64,000 nucleotides of DNA from Sambucus nigra (taxonomy: Eukaryota > Streptophyta > Magnoliopsida > Dipsacales > Adoxaceae). Made by a program: the position numbers and the translations under genes. This document shows, in pieces, positions 10,547 to 21,400 of the stretch. The stretch is from the NCBI GenBank assembly GCA_949130495.1, contig OX422210.1:635896585-635960584 (forward strand), in the 5' to 3' direction. Under the pieces are notes generated by a model, which worked only from the letters and a program-made list of their open reading frames with translations, was not told the DNA's origin and ran no database searches. How positions within the stretch are numbered: the stretch's first letter is position 1; the number at the start of each line of letters is the position of its first letter.

Positions 10547-12920
10547 TTAAAAGACACAAAGTGCCTCTACCAATGCGGTTTTGGCCTTCAAAAGATGTTC
10601 CCTAAATATCACTTTGGCACACAACACATTAAAGAATATTCTTATCCGCTGTATAGCTTTAAACAAAGGCTTATCATCCGAAAATGAATGCATAAGCATC
10701 GCAGGAAGCAACCGTTGCATAATGATGTGATAATCGTGGGACTTGAGATTGGTAAATCCAGGTGGATCGAGGTTAACATTGTTGCTGAAATTTGATGAAA
10801 ATCCAATCGGTACCTTTAATGTTTTTAGTGTACGAAAAAAGGCTTCTTTCTCTTCCTTTCCTAATGCGAAAGGTGCCTTTGGCATAAGCCTTTTGTTATT
10901 GCCTTCATAATCTTTCATCCATAATTTCCTTTTAAGTTCCAAATGAACTTTCAAGTCTCCACGGGCTTTGACCGTATCTTTATTTGATGAACCTTTCACC
11001 GAGAGTATTGTACCTAAAAGAGTCTCTGTGACATTCTTTCCAACATGCATAACATCTAAATTATGTCTAATATCATGGTCCTTCCAGTACTCTAAGTCAA
11101 AGAAAATTGACCTCCTTGAAAAACCCTCGGTACACGCTAGATTCTCATCGTCACCCTCACTTGGATAATCATCGTCTTCCATTACGACATCCTCCTTCTC
11201 CTTCCCCTTCCCCTTCCCCTTCCCCTTTCCCTTTGTCTTTCCCTTTTTATCTCCCTCTCCCTCTCTTTGAACACCTTCTCGAGTGATAAGTGGCACTATC
11301 TGCTCAACTTCTACACTTGTTAACTTTCCTGGAGCCATAGCATCCTCTATTTTACCATTAAATGTTTGCTTTGATGTCTCAAACCTGTAAGGATGGCCTT
11401 TAATAAGGAACATACGAGATCGTTGGTAACAACATTTCGTTGACTTAGAAAGATATTGAGAAGGTGTATTTGTAGAACAAACAGGACACCCATTATAACC
11501 TTGAGTTGAACAACCTGATAACATCCCATAAGTTGGAAAATCATGTATACCCCACATCAACATGGCTTTTAACTGAAATTTCTCATTTTTGTATGCATCC
11601 TAAGCCTCAACTCCAGACCATAAGATATTTAACTCATCAACCAACGGTTGGAGGAAGACATCAATATTACTTGATGGTGACTTTGGTCCGGGAATCAATA
11701 CAGACAACATTGAAAACTCACTTTTCATACACATTGATGGAGGAGGGTTGAGAGGTTGAATTATCACTGGCCAACAACTATACTTATGACCAAACATGTT
11801 ATTCGGGCTGAAACCATCAGTTGCTATTGCAAGTCGAATATTCCGTGGATCTTCTGCAAAATCTCTCCACAAAATGTTCGAATTTACCCATTCTGCTGAA
11901 TCTCGGGAACGACGCAAGAATTCCATACAAGAGCTTGCACCAGCGTGCCAAGCCATTTTCTCTGCTATCCATTTTATGGTATACAACCGTTTTAGCCTAG
12001 GGATTAGAGGGAAATGTCGCATTACCTTCTTAGGAACCCTAGAGTACTTTTTTTTCCATTAGTATATAGAATTTCTACACCGTCCTCGTCTAGACAAGTA
12101 AACTTGTAGCGTAAAGAACAACATTTTATACATCTAGTAGATTTTTCATGCTCTTTCCAAAAGAGCATACAGTTGTTAATGCATACGTCATACTTAACAT
12201 AATCCATACCGAGATCTCTAACGGTGTTTTTCATTTCCTGTATAACTAGTTGTCAGGTTGTTCTGTTCAGGAAGTAGTTCATTTAACAATCTAAGAATTC
12301 CACCTGTAGCACCATCCGATAAATTGAATTGTGTTTTCAAATAATTCAACTTTATAAGAGCATACATTGTGGTGACGCGAAGAACCAGTAGCTGGGTGCA
12401 ATGGCTCCTGTGCGAGTTGATGTAAACAATCATACTTCTTGCCTTTGTATTTATGTGTGTACGAATCATTGGGAACCTAAGAAGTTGCGGGGGCTTCATC
12501 ACTGCCTACACAATTAGGTTCACTAGGTTCCGCTTCACCCATAAACATCTCACAAGCATCTTTCACAAGATCATTCAAAATTGGAATATTGTGCACATCA
12601 GCGTGTTTTGTCGGTGTCACAGATTGCGGTAGTGGTTGGACTTGATCAACAACTAATGTCTCACCATGAAAATGCCATAAGGTATAGTTCATGTCCATAC
12701 CATATGTCATTAAATGAACGAATATGTCATCTATAACAACATGTCCTTTCCCATTTCGACAATGTCTACAGGGACATGAATGTTTAGCATTCGAACTATT
12801 ACTATGCACATAATGTAGAAACTGTAACACGCCATATCTATATGTATCGATCTCGATATTTTTCTCATTTATCCACTCTTTGTTGATTCCCGACGACATC
12901 CTTATAAGTTTAAAGAACAC
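10547..12920 (-). pseudogene. TNP2-type CACTA transposase, frameshifted and C-terminally truncated
   Basis: Starting at 12920, the N-terminal block has a zinc-type CPCRHCRN motif and YTLWHFHGE, the plant transposase-associated domain. Then come LLNELLPEQNNL, NNCMLFWKEHE with Cys pairs, and the core: MRHFPLIPRLKRLY, LAIATDGFSPNN, SCWPVIIQPLNPPPSMCMKS, LIPGPKSPSSNIDVFLQPL, IHDFPTYGMLSGCS, DLEYWKDHDIRHNLDVMHV and GLKSHDYHI-like NLKSHDYHIIMQRLLPAML. This order matches the En/Spm TNP2 (Transposase_21) family. Breaks: frame changes near 12490 and 12230, a shift in an A/T homopolymer near 12050-12058, and an in-frame TAG at about 11598. A Lys/Gly-rich run (KGKGKGKGKGK) from a CCCCTT microsatellite lies near 11200-11240. 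The usual C-terminal region is replaced by the tandem array. Confidence 0.92.
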
Positions 12921-13985
12921 ACATTATACTATAAACGCTTACTGTAAATATATTGAAGTTTATTCAAGTGTAAATATGTATATATTTGAGCTCCTATATT
13001 TCCTCAATCTCCACTACAGGGTAAGGGTCCTATCCCATTCGAAAATGCATATTTTGTATTGGTCATAATTTCTCATTCCATATCCTAATCTAGAAAATTT
13101 CGCCAGCATCTCCCTACAGTTCTTCAAGTACACAACTTAAATTGGGAGTGTTCATGTGTTACTTAAGTTTTTCAACCAAGAAAACATAAAACACTACATC
13201 AATCTAGTATGCACTCAAAGAACATAAAGAGATGCCACCGAATTTTTCAAAATAGGACATGCATAATCATTATGTACAATACAAACTTTTGCATTTCCAA
13301 ACTGTCCAAAAATGGGACAATTCAAGAGTTCTCACCACAGTCATAGTGAGACCTCTTGAACGGGTATAAGGTTTTTCTACATGTGTAACATCATTATTGA
13401 ATGTTTAGTATTAATGTCTACTTACTATTTAAATAGTTTTTTTTGTTTTTTCTTAAATTTTCAACACATAATCTCATTTATCCATTTAATTAGTGGGGTG
13501 TCTACTTTTCAATTTGTTATTTTTACATTATTATTGAATATTTAGCACTTAAATTTTCTTAAAACTACGTAACATGTACAAATCTGATCAAATATACATT
13601 TTTGTTAAAGGGGTAAGAACATAAAAACCCATGATTTATTTATTTTTCATTATCAACATTCAATTTGCACCAAAAACTCACACATTAAAAAAAACAATAA
13701 ATATTTAAATATGTATATATAAAACCCTAATAAGCAAACACGAATCAAATCAGACATATCATACACTCTAGGATCAAATCTGAAACCTAACTTAGGTTAA
13801 AAAAATACAATGCTTTAAACAATTACCTGATTCGGATGAGTGCAGTGAGAGAACAGGGCAGTGACCAGAGAGAGAGAATGGGCTGGAGAGAGAGTGTCGG
13901 CAGTAGAGATGCCGACCTAGGGAGAGAATAAATCGCCAGCAGCTGCCGAGAGAGAGAGACCGAACGAAGAGGCGAGAGAGAGAGA
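12921..13985. other. 5' noncoding part of CACTA-1
   Basis: About 1 kb upstream (in the minus-strand sense) of the transposase start. It is AT-rich and shows no conserved reading frame. It likely holds the leader or first intron, since the CT-rich tract near the terminus (13991-14065 on this strand reads GA) is matched by CT-rich sequence at the equivalent end of CACTA-2. Confidence 0.45.
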
Positions 13986-13987
13986 TC

Positions 13988-13990
<3 letters not shown>

Positions 13991-14065
<75 letters not shown>
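13991..14065. repeat. (GA)n microsatellite
   Basis: Uninterrupted GA dinucleotides for about 75 bp, flanked by imperfect GAGAGA clusters from 13868 to 14095. On the minus strand this is a CT-rich leader-like tract near the CACTA-1 terminus. Confidence 0.95.
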
Positions 14066-14068
<3 letters not shown>

Positions 14069-14164
14069 AGGGATAGAGAGAGAGAACGAGCGGGGCGGGA
14101 ATCGTGAGCGGGAACAAGAGAAAGAGAGGAGTGTAAAGTTTTTTTTTGGGTATTATATATTTTA

Positions 14165-14312
14165 GTAAGTGTACTCAATTTTGGAACACTTTAAAACAGT
14201 GCCAAAATTTGGCACTGTTTTAAAGTGTGCCAAATCTCTATAAAACCGTGCCAAAATTTGGCACAGTTTTAAACTGTGCAAGATTTTTAATATCAGGGTG
14301 TGCCAAAATGTT
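14165..14312. repeat. right subterminal repeats of CACTA-1
   Basis: Several alternating AACAGTGCCAAAATTTGGCACTGTTTT-type inverted words lie within 160 bp of the right terminus, matching those at the left end. Confidence 0.85.
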
Positions 14313-14338
14313 GTTTTTGGTGTATTGACATCCCCAAT

Positions 14339-15765
14339 CTAGTCAGTTGGGACGCTGATGGTAACCTCCTCTTCAATCCTTAGTGGGGAGCCAGGTTCAT
14401 ACTCACTGAAGAGGTCAGAGTTTTTTGGGACCTTGGTTCTTACCAAGGCTATGACCCATCCCTTCTTGAATCTAGATTTGTGAATGTATGCCAACTGGCA
14501 TTTGGCATCCTCATAGGCTTCAGTGAAGTCCTTATCAAAACTAGCCTTCTTGGCCACAGGAAATTCCACCACCTCTGTAGCCAATCGAGATTGCTCGGAC
14601 TTCAGTTGAGAGATCTCAATATTAATTTTATCATTATCGGTCTTTAGTGTATTCATGGAGTGCTGGTGTACTTATTCTCATTCTCATAGGCCTTTTGGGC
14701 ATTATCCATGGCCTTCTGTGATTTTTTTAGAGCTTCGCCAAGCTCATAATTGACCTTAGTCTGGTCTTAGAAACCATCCAAGAGTTGGACAAACTTTCCC
14801 ATAAATTACAAACTGAGAAACAAACCAAGTATTAGATAAGTCTATAGCAACAATAAGTAAAGAGAAGAAGGAAAGGAAACTTACTTACCATTGACAAATT
14901 TTAAGAAGCACGGGTTGTAAGTTGCTGAGGGGAAAGATGTTTGAGATGCTCGTGATTAGCTGGGAGCATAACCCCCTCAAAAAGCCATGGGAAAAGAAGG
15001 TATCCTTGGCCACAGACATGTCCTAGGAAGACCTGGCAGGAGGAAAAAATTACCCTTTTAAGAAAATTAGGGGACCATGGTAGTTTTGTCCTTTTTCTTC
15101 TCATTAACGAACAACTCTTGGTCATTGGCCTTGGGGCCTTCAGCCTCAGTCCTCTTCAATAAATTTGTCTTTGGAAAGGAGCGGTTTCCCTCCACATCAT
15201 CATCCTTGATCAGGAGCACTCTCTTTTTGGGTGCCATTGAGTCCTTCTCGTCAAAAAGGATGGAGTCTACGTCAAGGGCCTCGAAAGAAGGGGAGATAGA
15301 AGCCTCTGCACACAGAAGGGAGAGGTTAGGGATGTATTCTACTGAGTGAGTAATAAATTTTCTAGTAGTTCTCTTGTATTTTAGGAGAAATGAAGCAGAG
15401 CATTGATTATCACCTCCAGCAAGAAACTCTTTCACTATCCAAGCCTTCAAAAATTCAGCCATGTTGATATGGGCAAGTGAGGGCTCATTTTTCTTCGAAC
15501 GAGTTTCACAAAACCAAGAAAGAGAAATTTTATCAGTAAAAGGCAATCCATAACATGAAAATCAAAAAATGAGTATATGAAGTGTAGGATTCAACTTATA
15601 TCCCCCCCCCCCCCCAAGCTGGGCACAGGAACCCAATGTTGTCCTCGCCCTCGAGGAGAGGTGGATGTTGTTAATTTCGGGTAATGAAACCTTGATCCCA
15701 ATATCCTTTATTGGAATCTGGGAGATTCACTACCAGGACCCTGTTGGCATTTCTCACCTTCAAGT
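14339..15765 (-). pseudogene. antisense ORF of the Tat element, middle and C-terminal parts
   Basis: Reading leftward from 15765: NRVLVVNLPDSNKGYWDQ fits the LPDSNKGW-type signature of the antisense ORF found after pol in Tat elements (Pfam calls it a putative gypsy-type transposon protein). A 159-residue open block follows at 15546-15067 (LSWFCETRSKKNEPSLAHIN). The last block at 14656-14339 is a coiled-coil-like segment ending EEEVTISVPTD and a stop. Frame breaks separate the parts, and a 14-base C run is at 15602-15615. The 5' part lies beyond the nested Athila-like element at 24915-25270. The function of these antisense proteins is not known. Confidence 0.7.
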
Positions 15766-16008
15766 GTGATTCGTCCAGAATATTGTATTTTATACCCCTT
15801 TATTCTTGCACATTTTAGCCCCCTCGTGTACGTTAATTCCTATATTTATTATAATTAACTAGAAACCCACTATTATTAATGTTTATACGATTTTTGAGGT
15901 ATAATTGAGCTTTTGTAGGTGTTATGCATGCACAGTGCGAAGTTTGATGCGTTTCGGGAAAGTTTCGTCACAAGATGAAACTTCAAGGGCAATTTAGTCT
16001 TTTAAAAC

Positions 16009-18984
16009 TGTGATACCCCGCCTAATTAAATATCGGGTGATCAGTCATTTATTAAATTATAATCAAGGTGAACGGTTGGTTCATTATTAGCATCACTGTC
16101 GCAAAAATAACTTTTCCAGTTAAACACCCTAAATAATTAAGCAGTGTCAAAACCATTTTTAGACATAAATTTCCAAATTTTATTTAAAAACCAACATTTA
16201 AAACTTTACGTAATTCATAGTTTAGGAATCACCCAACAACTATACTGGAACATAAAATCCAAACAATTAAACATCCAACTAATTAATTCCAACTTTAAAA
16301 CTTAAAGGAAAACATCCTGACAGTAATAATTCCCAAAGTGTAAATACTGGAAATAAACGAATCACAATCTCTGATAAAACAACTGAATAATGGAAAAAGG
16401 GCGACACATGCCCAACTGGATGAAATAGTGCTAGAAGTGGAATCAATAATGAGGTCGTCTAAGCAAGAGGCCTGCAACTCCCACCTAAGCTGCAGCGCGT
16501 TCCTTCCAAAGGATCCTATGTAAGACGCCCCAGTGGCTGGGCACCTGTAATATATACATATATACAAGAGAGAAGAGAAAATAGGAAATGGGTCAGAGCC
16601 CGATTGTAAAACAGTTTAAAATTAGTTTAGCAAGTATTTAAAATGCATACCGGCTAATGCAACCAACATATTAGTGCGGCAATCCCTTGAGAAATTCTCA
16701 CCTCTCTTATAATGTGCACACCTATCGCACTAATACTCCCAACAGTTTAACTTATCTTATCTTAAGTTACTTATAAGATTTCATGCCGATAATTTCAATT
16801 GTTAAGGAAGTTAATTTTATTAAAGAGTAAAGTTCTCACATAAGCCTCATTTAATTATAAGGTTTCTCAGTAATGCATCATACTTTTCAAACACTTGTTC
16901 CCAAGTTGAAATAATTATTCATTTCTTACTTACCATAGTCACAGTAGGTAGTTCCCAAATTCCAGGCTTAAATATATATATTAAATACTCATATAATATA
17001 TATATTCTAACGGCACCCCATATAAAATTTATGGTGCGGGCATACTCTGCTATCCAATCCCCGTATCACTCGTATGAAGGGAAATACAAGTTCGGAATCA
17101 CTCTCGAACAGTATTAACACAAAACACATACAAATTTAGGCGAAGCATAGTTCCAAGTCACCAAGAGGTCAGTACATACCCTCACATATCTTAGGACCGT
17201 CTGACTATCGATTTGATAGCCTGTACCAAGGAATCCTATATTCTAGGGTACGAGTCAATATCCCCCATAAAGGTCCCATCGAGATAAGACTGTCCCAGCG
17301 CGGTAACCTCCGGGATAGCAAGTAGTGCGGGCATGATTTTTACATGTATATAGTATATGCATAAACACAGTCATATATGTATACCACTATTCCCATATCA
17401 AATTTAGGTACACTCTCACGACCCATAATTATGATATTTATCCTTATTACTCATTATTAGATTATCACGTATAACGGTTTGTCTCTTATTCTTATTTGTG
17501 GGATTATTCCAATTTACTACGTAACACTCGTGGATTCCTATCTCTCCAAGTGTAATTTCAGTAGGTACTCAATTATTTTACAACGTAACTTCTTTACGAG
17601 TCTCACCCTTTAACACATATTCCCATTGTCCCTTATATGTAAAACACCCCCGCATGAAATGTTAATCTCGTCTCATATTAACGGGTCCATATATTCCTAA
17701 AGTCCTACTGGTCTTCTTTATGTCCCAAAATGTTCTCACATTAATATCCAAGAATGTCTAATCATTTAAGTTAGAACGACCTATTAAAAAGGGAATATGA
17801 GTTATACAGGAGGGGTCGATCGATCGATGGCAGGTATTCGATCGATCAAATCATCAATCGATCAATCAAGCAGGTATAGAAAATCTGCAGAATTTCCAGT
17901 TACGGGTTTCCTCTTCCAAAATCATCCAAAACGATATATTTGATTACCAAACTCCCAATAATTTATACTACAAGTATTATAACCTCAAATAAGTGATTTC
18001 CTACGTCAAGCATGCGGATTTTCATCATGAATAACGAATTAAAAAGGCATAATCCTTAAAAAGACATCAAGAACCCTAATATTTCTTTTGTTTAGTTTCT
18101 TCCCATTCTTTTACCAGATTTCATACTCTTTATTTACTGTAATTTCGTGGTTCAATCTCTACATATGAATTGGGTTTCTAGAATACATCTATTACTCATA
18201 GAACATGCGAATTCAAATCTCCAAATAGGTTTTTCTTTCACAAAAACTAGTCATAATCAATCCTAGGCTAATATTATTGGAGTATTAACTGAAATAGAGA
18301 AAGATAGATACTTTCCTGAGAATTCTTGGTTCAGATTTGTGGAGAGATTGGTGTGGTTGTGATCCTCGTTGCATGATCTATCGTTTGGCGGCGACGGCGG
18401 TGCAAACGGTGGAGTTCTTGGCCTAGAACTCCTTGGAAAGCCTCTCCTCTTCCTCTCCTATAGCCGTCTTTGGTTTATGGTGATTCTAACCCTAGAATAT
18501 GACTCTTTCCATCTGATATACCCTTAGAATTTTCGTGGGTTTTCATGCCCAAAAATGTAAAATGTCCAAAACGCCCTCCCGGGGTGTTAATTAGGCCTAA
18601 AAATTTCCCGAGACCCAAACTAAACCCCTGGGTACATTATTTTGACTATCTAAACCCTTCCGGACACATTGACGTGCTCAAAATGACCATATGGGTGACT
18701 TATAATTTATTTACTTTTAATAGTCTAAAATTTAATCCCGACATGACACAAGCGCGTCCCGATAAATTTCCAAAATTATCAAATTAGATTCTCGTGATAA
18801 TTTTACTAATAATAATTACACCACTTACTTTACCCATAAAGTAACTTATAACAAAATAATTACTAACTCTCATCATGCTAGTAAGTATTTAAATGACTTT
18901 TTGGATTAATATTAATTTAATATCTCTAATTAAATTTAATAAATTCCCCAAAAATTAAAAGTTATAAAAATACGGGGTATTACA
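16009..18984 (-). mobile_element. solo LTR of a chromovirus-type Ty3/gypsy element
   Basis: It begins TGTGATACCCCG and ends CGGGGTATTACA, the inverted end style of plant chromovirus LTRs. It is flanked by AAAAC on both sides (16004-16008 and 18985-18989). The other LTR of the host element has the unoccupied site, a single AAAAC followed by TCCCTATTTTG near 23753, which proves a simple insertion. At 2976 bp with no primer site or pol inside, it is a solo LTR. It is related to, but divergent from, the LTR at 59055-61540, which sets the minus sense. Palindromic words lie at 17816-17868. Confidence 0.9.
17816..17868. promoter_or_regulatory. TCGATCGA palindrome cluster in the solo LTR
   Basis: Three related palindromic words (TCGATCGATCGA, TTCGATCGATCA, ATCGATCAATCA) start at about 17816, 17837 and 17857, so roughly 20-21 bp apart. 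The same kind of arrangement is seen in other LTRs of this window. A regulatory role is inferred only. Confidence 0.6.
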
Positions 18985-19302
18985 AAAACTCCCTATTTTG
19001 TATGGTATAAAATTACCAACATGTAGATCTTCAAACTATCTTCGCTTGGCCACTGATCGTGCGTCATTACAATCCCGAATGAGGAAGTTATGGTCATTTT
19101 CAAAAAGTTTTAGCATATTCTTCATATTCAAGTGTAATTTGGTAATTTTATACTAGGCAATTTGGAGGGTTTAAAAGCACCAACATGTATACAATCGAAT
19201 TATCTTCGAATGAATTCCGACCCTGCATCAATCCTAACACGTACAAAGATTCAATGGCTTTTTTTTTTTAACATGTCAAAATTAGATTTAAGACTTGTTA
19301 GG

Positions 19303-19337
19303 GGTGAATCGATTCACCAATTTCCAAATTGATTCGG
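19303..19337. promoter_or_regulatory. palindrome pair in the 5' LTR of the Athila-like element
   Basis: GGTGAATCGATTCACC is a perfect 16-bp palindrome at 19303-19318. A decayed second copy, AAATTGATTC, begins 20 bp after the matching point of the first. The 3' LTR keeps only the second copy (near 24081). Confidence 0.45.
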
Positions 19338-20257
19338 CTACAGTAAAATTCAGCAAACTCGTATTGTTAGGGGGCTTTTTGTTTAGGTATTTATTAAAAA
19401 GCATTCCCTTAAGTGGGGGATTTCATTTTACACATTAGTTAGGTTAAAAATCAATTTTGGGGGGGATTTTGTTGGAGCTTCCTTCTCCTCACCACTTTGG
19501 GTTTACATCCACTTATGTAAGTATAGTTACTATTCATTATCACTTTCCTTTGTTTACATGATTTATTACTTTTTTCCTTGCTTTGTAGTTAGTTTTTGTT
19601 AATTTAATTCTTGTTTTCCTTAGTTCATTAGTTTTATTTAGTGTTTTAATTATGTATTGTAGCTAGTTTAAGGGTTGGGGTCATTTCTCCGCCATTGATG
19701 GGCGTCGAGCTTTGAAAGTTGGGTTTTGTGTAAAATTGTGTTTAATTGAAACCTCGTGTATTAAAGTTAGAATATTATGTGTTTAACTTTCTTTGTCACG
19801 CAACGTTAGTGTTTAAAGCGATATTCCGAAATTAATCCACATGTGGCCATTTTTTATTAAATGTTTTATCTCGCATTTTTAGGAAGGTCTGTTCATGCGT
19901 AATGTTTATAAATAATTGAATATGCTCGATTAAATTGCTTTTGAACCAAAATTCTAATTACACATTGTTTATCCCATGGCGGAGATGTGATTTTAACTCT
20001 CATTTTATTAATATTGTTTACATAACTTTTTCTTTCCCTTTTTCCCTTTTAAACCCTCATCACCTTTTACACTTTAATTTGAGAAATAATAAATCAATTA
20101 ATGTCGATCAAACATTCCCGGTGGATTTTTAATACCCGAACTAGCTGCTATACTCCATTTGAGTGTAGTTAAAGTTTAGATTTTTTGTATTGAGCTCGGA
20201 AGCCGATAACAACGATTTGCGTATCTACATAGACTCACGGTTTCTGCCACATCAAAA

Positions 20258-20275
20258 TGGCACCGTTTTGGGGGG
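20258..20275 (+). promoter_or_regulatory. primer-binding site of the Athila-like element
   Basis: TGGCACCGTTTTGGGGGG lies six bases after the LTR. It resembles TGGCGCCGTTGC(C/T)GGGGA, the tRNA-Asp-type site of Athila elements, with decay. Confidence 0.65.
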
Positions 20276-20413
20276 GTGTTTTGTTATAAATTGAATTGTT
20301 TTATATTTTTGTATTATTTTTTTTTGTATTTGTATTCTTTATTTTGCCTTTTTGGCAGGTTTGCACATTTGAGTGCCAATAAACATTAAATTATCGGTCG
20401 CACACCTCTCCAT

Positions 20414-21400
20414 ATGGATTTTCCATCTACAAATTATTTGGTAATCATATCTTTTTATAGTAATGTCGGTAATTTTAATGGTTCTTGATTTGGGAGTAGT
20501 TCTCAAACTTTCCATTCTCAAGAATCTACGCCTCCACCAATTACTGTGCGTGAAGACCTTCGAATTCTTGAGAATAAAAGTCTTGACAACATATATCAGG
20601 AAGAAAATCATTTTGAGGAGATTGAGTTGAATTCATTATCTGAACCCAACAATGATTTTTCTTCCGATGTTTTTGAAGTTGAAGAATAGTTTCAACCAAA
20701 TGAGGAATTTAAGGTTCTAGAGCTAAGGAAGCCTACTTTGGAAGAAATCCTGCTTCTTTTCACCCAAAGCGTGGATAACGTTACTGGAGCTAGTTTGACG
20801 ATCGAAACACTTTGCAATGAGTTTAGTTCTTTCATGGAAATCAACGAAGAAGTTGAGACTTGTGTTTCACTTCAAATTTTTAAAGAACATTTCATTGAAA
20901 GTGAGTCTATCTCCCCTAAAATTCAATCTCTTTATGATGATGAATTACTTGATATTGAATTAATTTCATCACCATTTTTGTTTACTATTATTGAACCATT
21001 AGAAGTACCGCTTGATTCCTATGAGCCGGTTGAAACTCTTGAAACTTTTAAACCTTTCACCGATGAGGACTCTTTGCTTGAATTATTTTCCAAGATGGAT
21101 ATTTCCTCTTTGTGTGACCCACCTCCCATTATACTTGAAAAACCTTTGGGATGTGATCCTATTTTTCCTGGATCCCAATTGTAATTGTCCCCCTTCGCAT
21201 CCAAATCCCCCATCACCCCTCTCAAACTTTTAATTGGTGATGGTTCCTTTCTTCCGCCTTACACATGCTTTACGTTGTTCAAACGAAATTCTTATTTTTT
21301 GAGAGGCATGCATTCAAATGAGGGTACACCGATTATCCCTCAAAGTCAAATTGTGTTTTGGGTGGACCCTCAAAAATTTAAACTTCTAGTGTATAGTTAG
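20414..21400 (+). pseudogene. decayed long reading frame, possibly gag-derived, of the non-autonomous Athila-like element
   Basis: One reading frame runs from an ATG at 20414 to a stop at 21400 (about 328 codons). It is interrupted only by TGA (20486), TAG (20687) and TAA (21182), all in the same frame and without frameshifts. The residues are acidic and low in complexity (for example EENHFEEIELNSLSEPNNDF), with a more ordered part RKPTLEEILLLFTQSV. No catalytic or zinc motif is visible. The position right after the primer site suggests a gag-like origin. An alternative is an element-specific ORF. I do not recognise the family. Confidence 0.5.

Larger units (their letters stand above)
7975..14327 (-). 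mobile_element. CACTA-1: En/Spm-type DNA transposon with decayed transposase
   Basis: The left end is CACTACACCAATAACAGG. The right end is TTTTTGGTGTATTG, a one-base change from the inverted CACTACACCAAAAA. Both ends are flanked by the 3-bp duplication ACA (7972-7974 and 14328-14330), as CACTA elements produce. Length is 6353 bp. Inside are subterminal GGCAC repeats at both ends, a TNP2-type transposase on the minus strand, a 168-bp tandem array and a conserved last exon. It interrupts the antisense region of the Tat element. Family membership with CACTA-2 is shown by shared ends, shared subterminal motif and shared array. Confidence 0.93.
15766..20251 (+). repeat. 5' LTR of the Athila-like element, split by a solo LTR
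   Basis: 15766-16008 plus 18990-20251 together match the 3' LTR at 23511-24914. It starts TGTGATTCGTCC and ends CCACA. Net length is about 1.5 kb after removing the inserted solo LTR and its duplicated AAAAC. Confidence 0.88.

Noticed and set aside
13792..14178. Ser/Leu-repeat ORFs on the minus strand
   Set aside because: Produced by the (GA)n microsatellite; low complexity with no conserved sequence.
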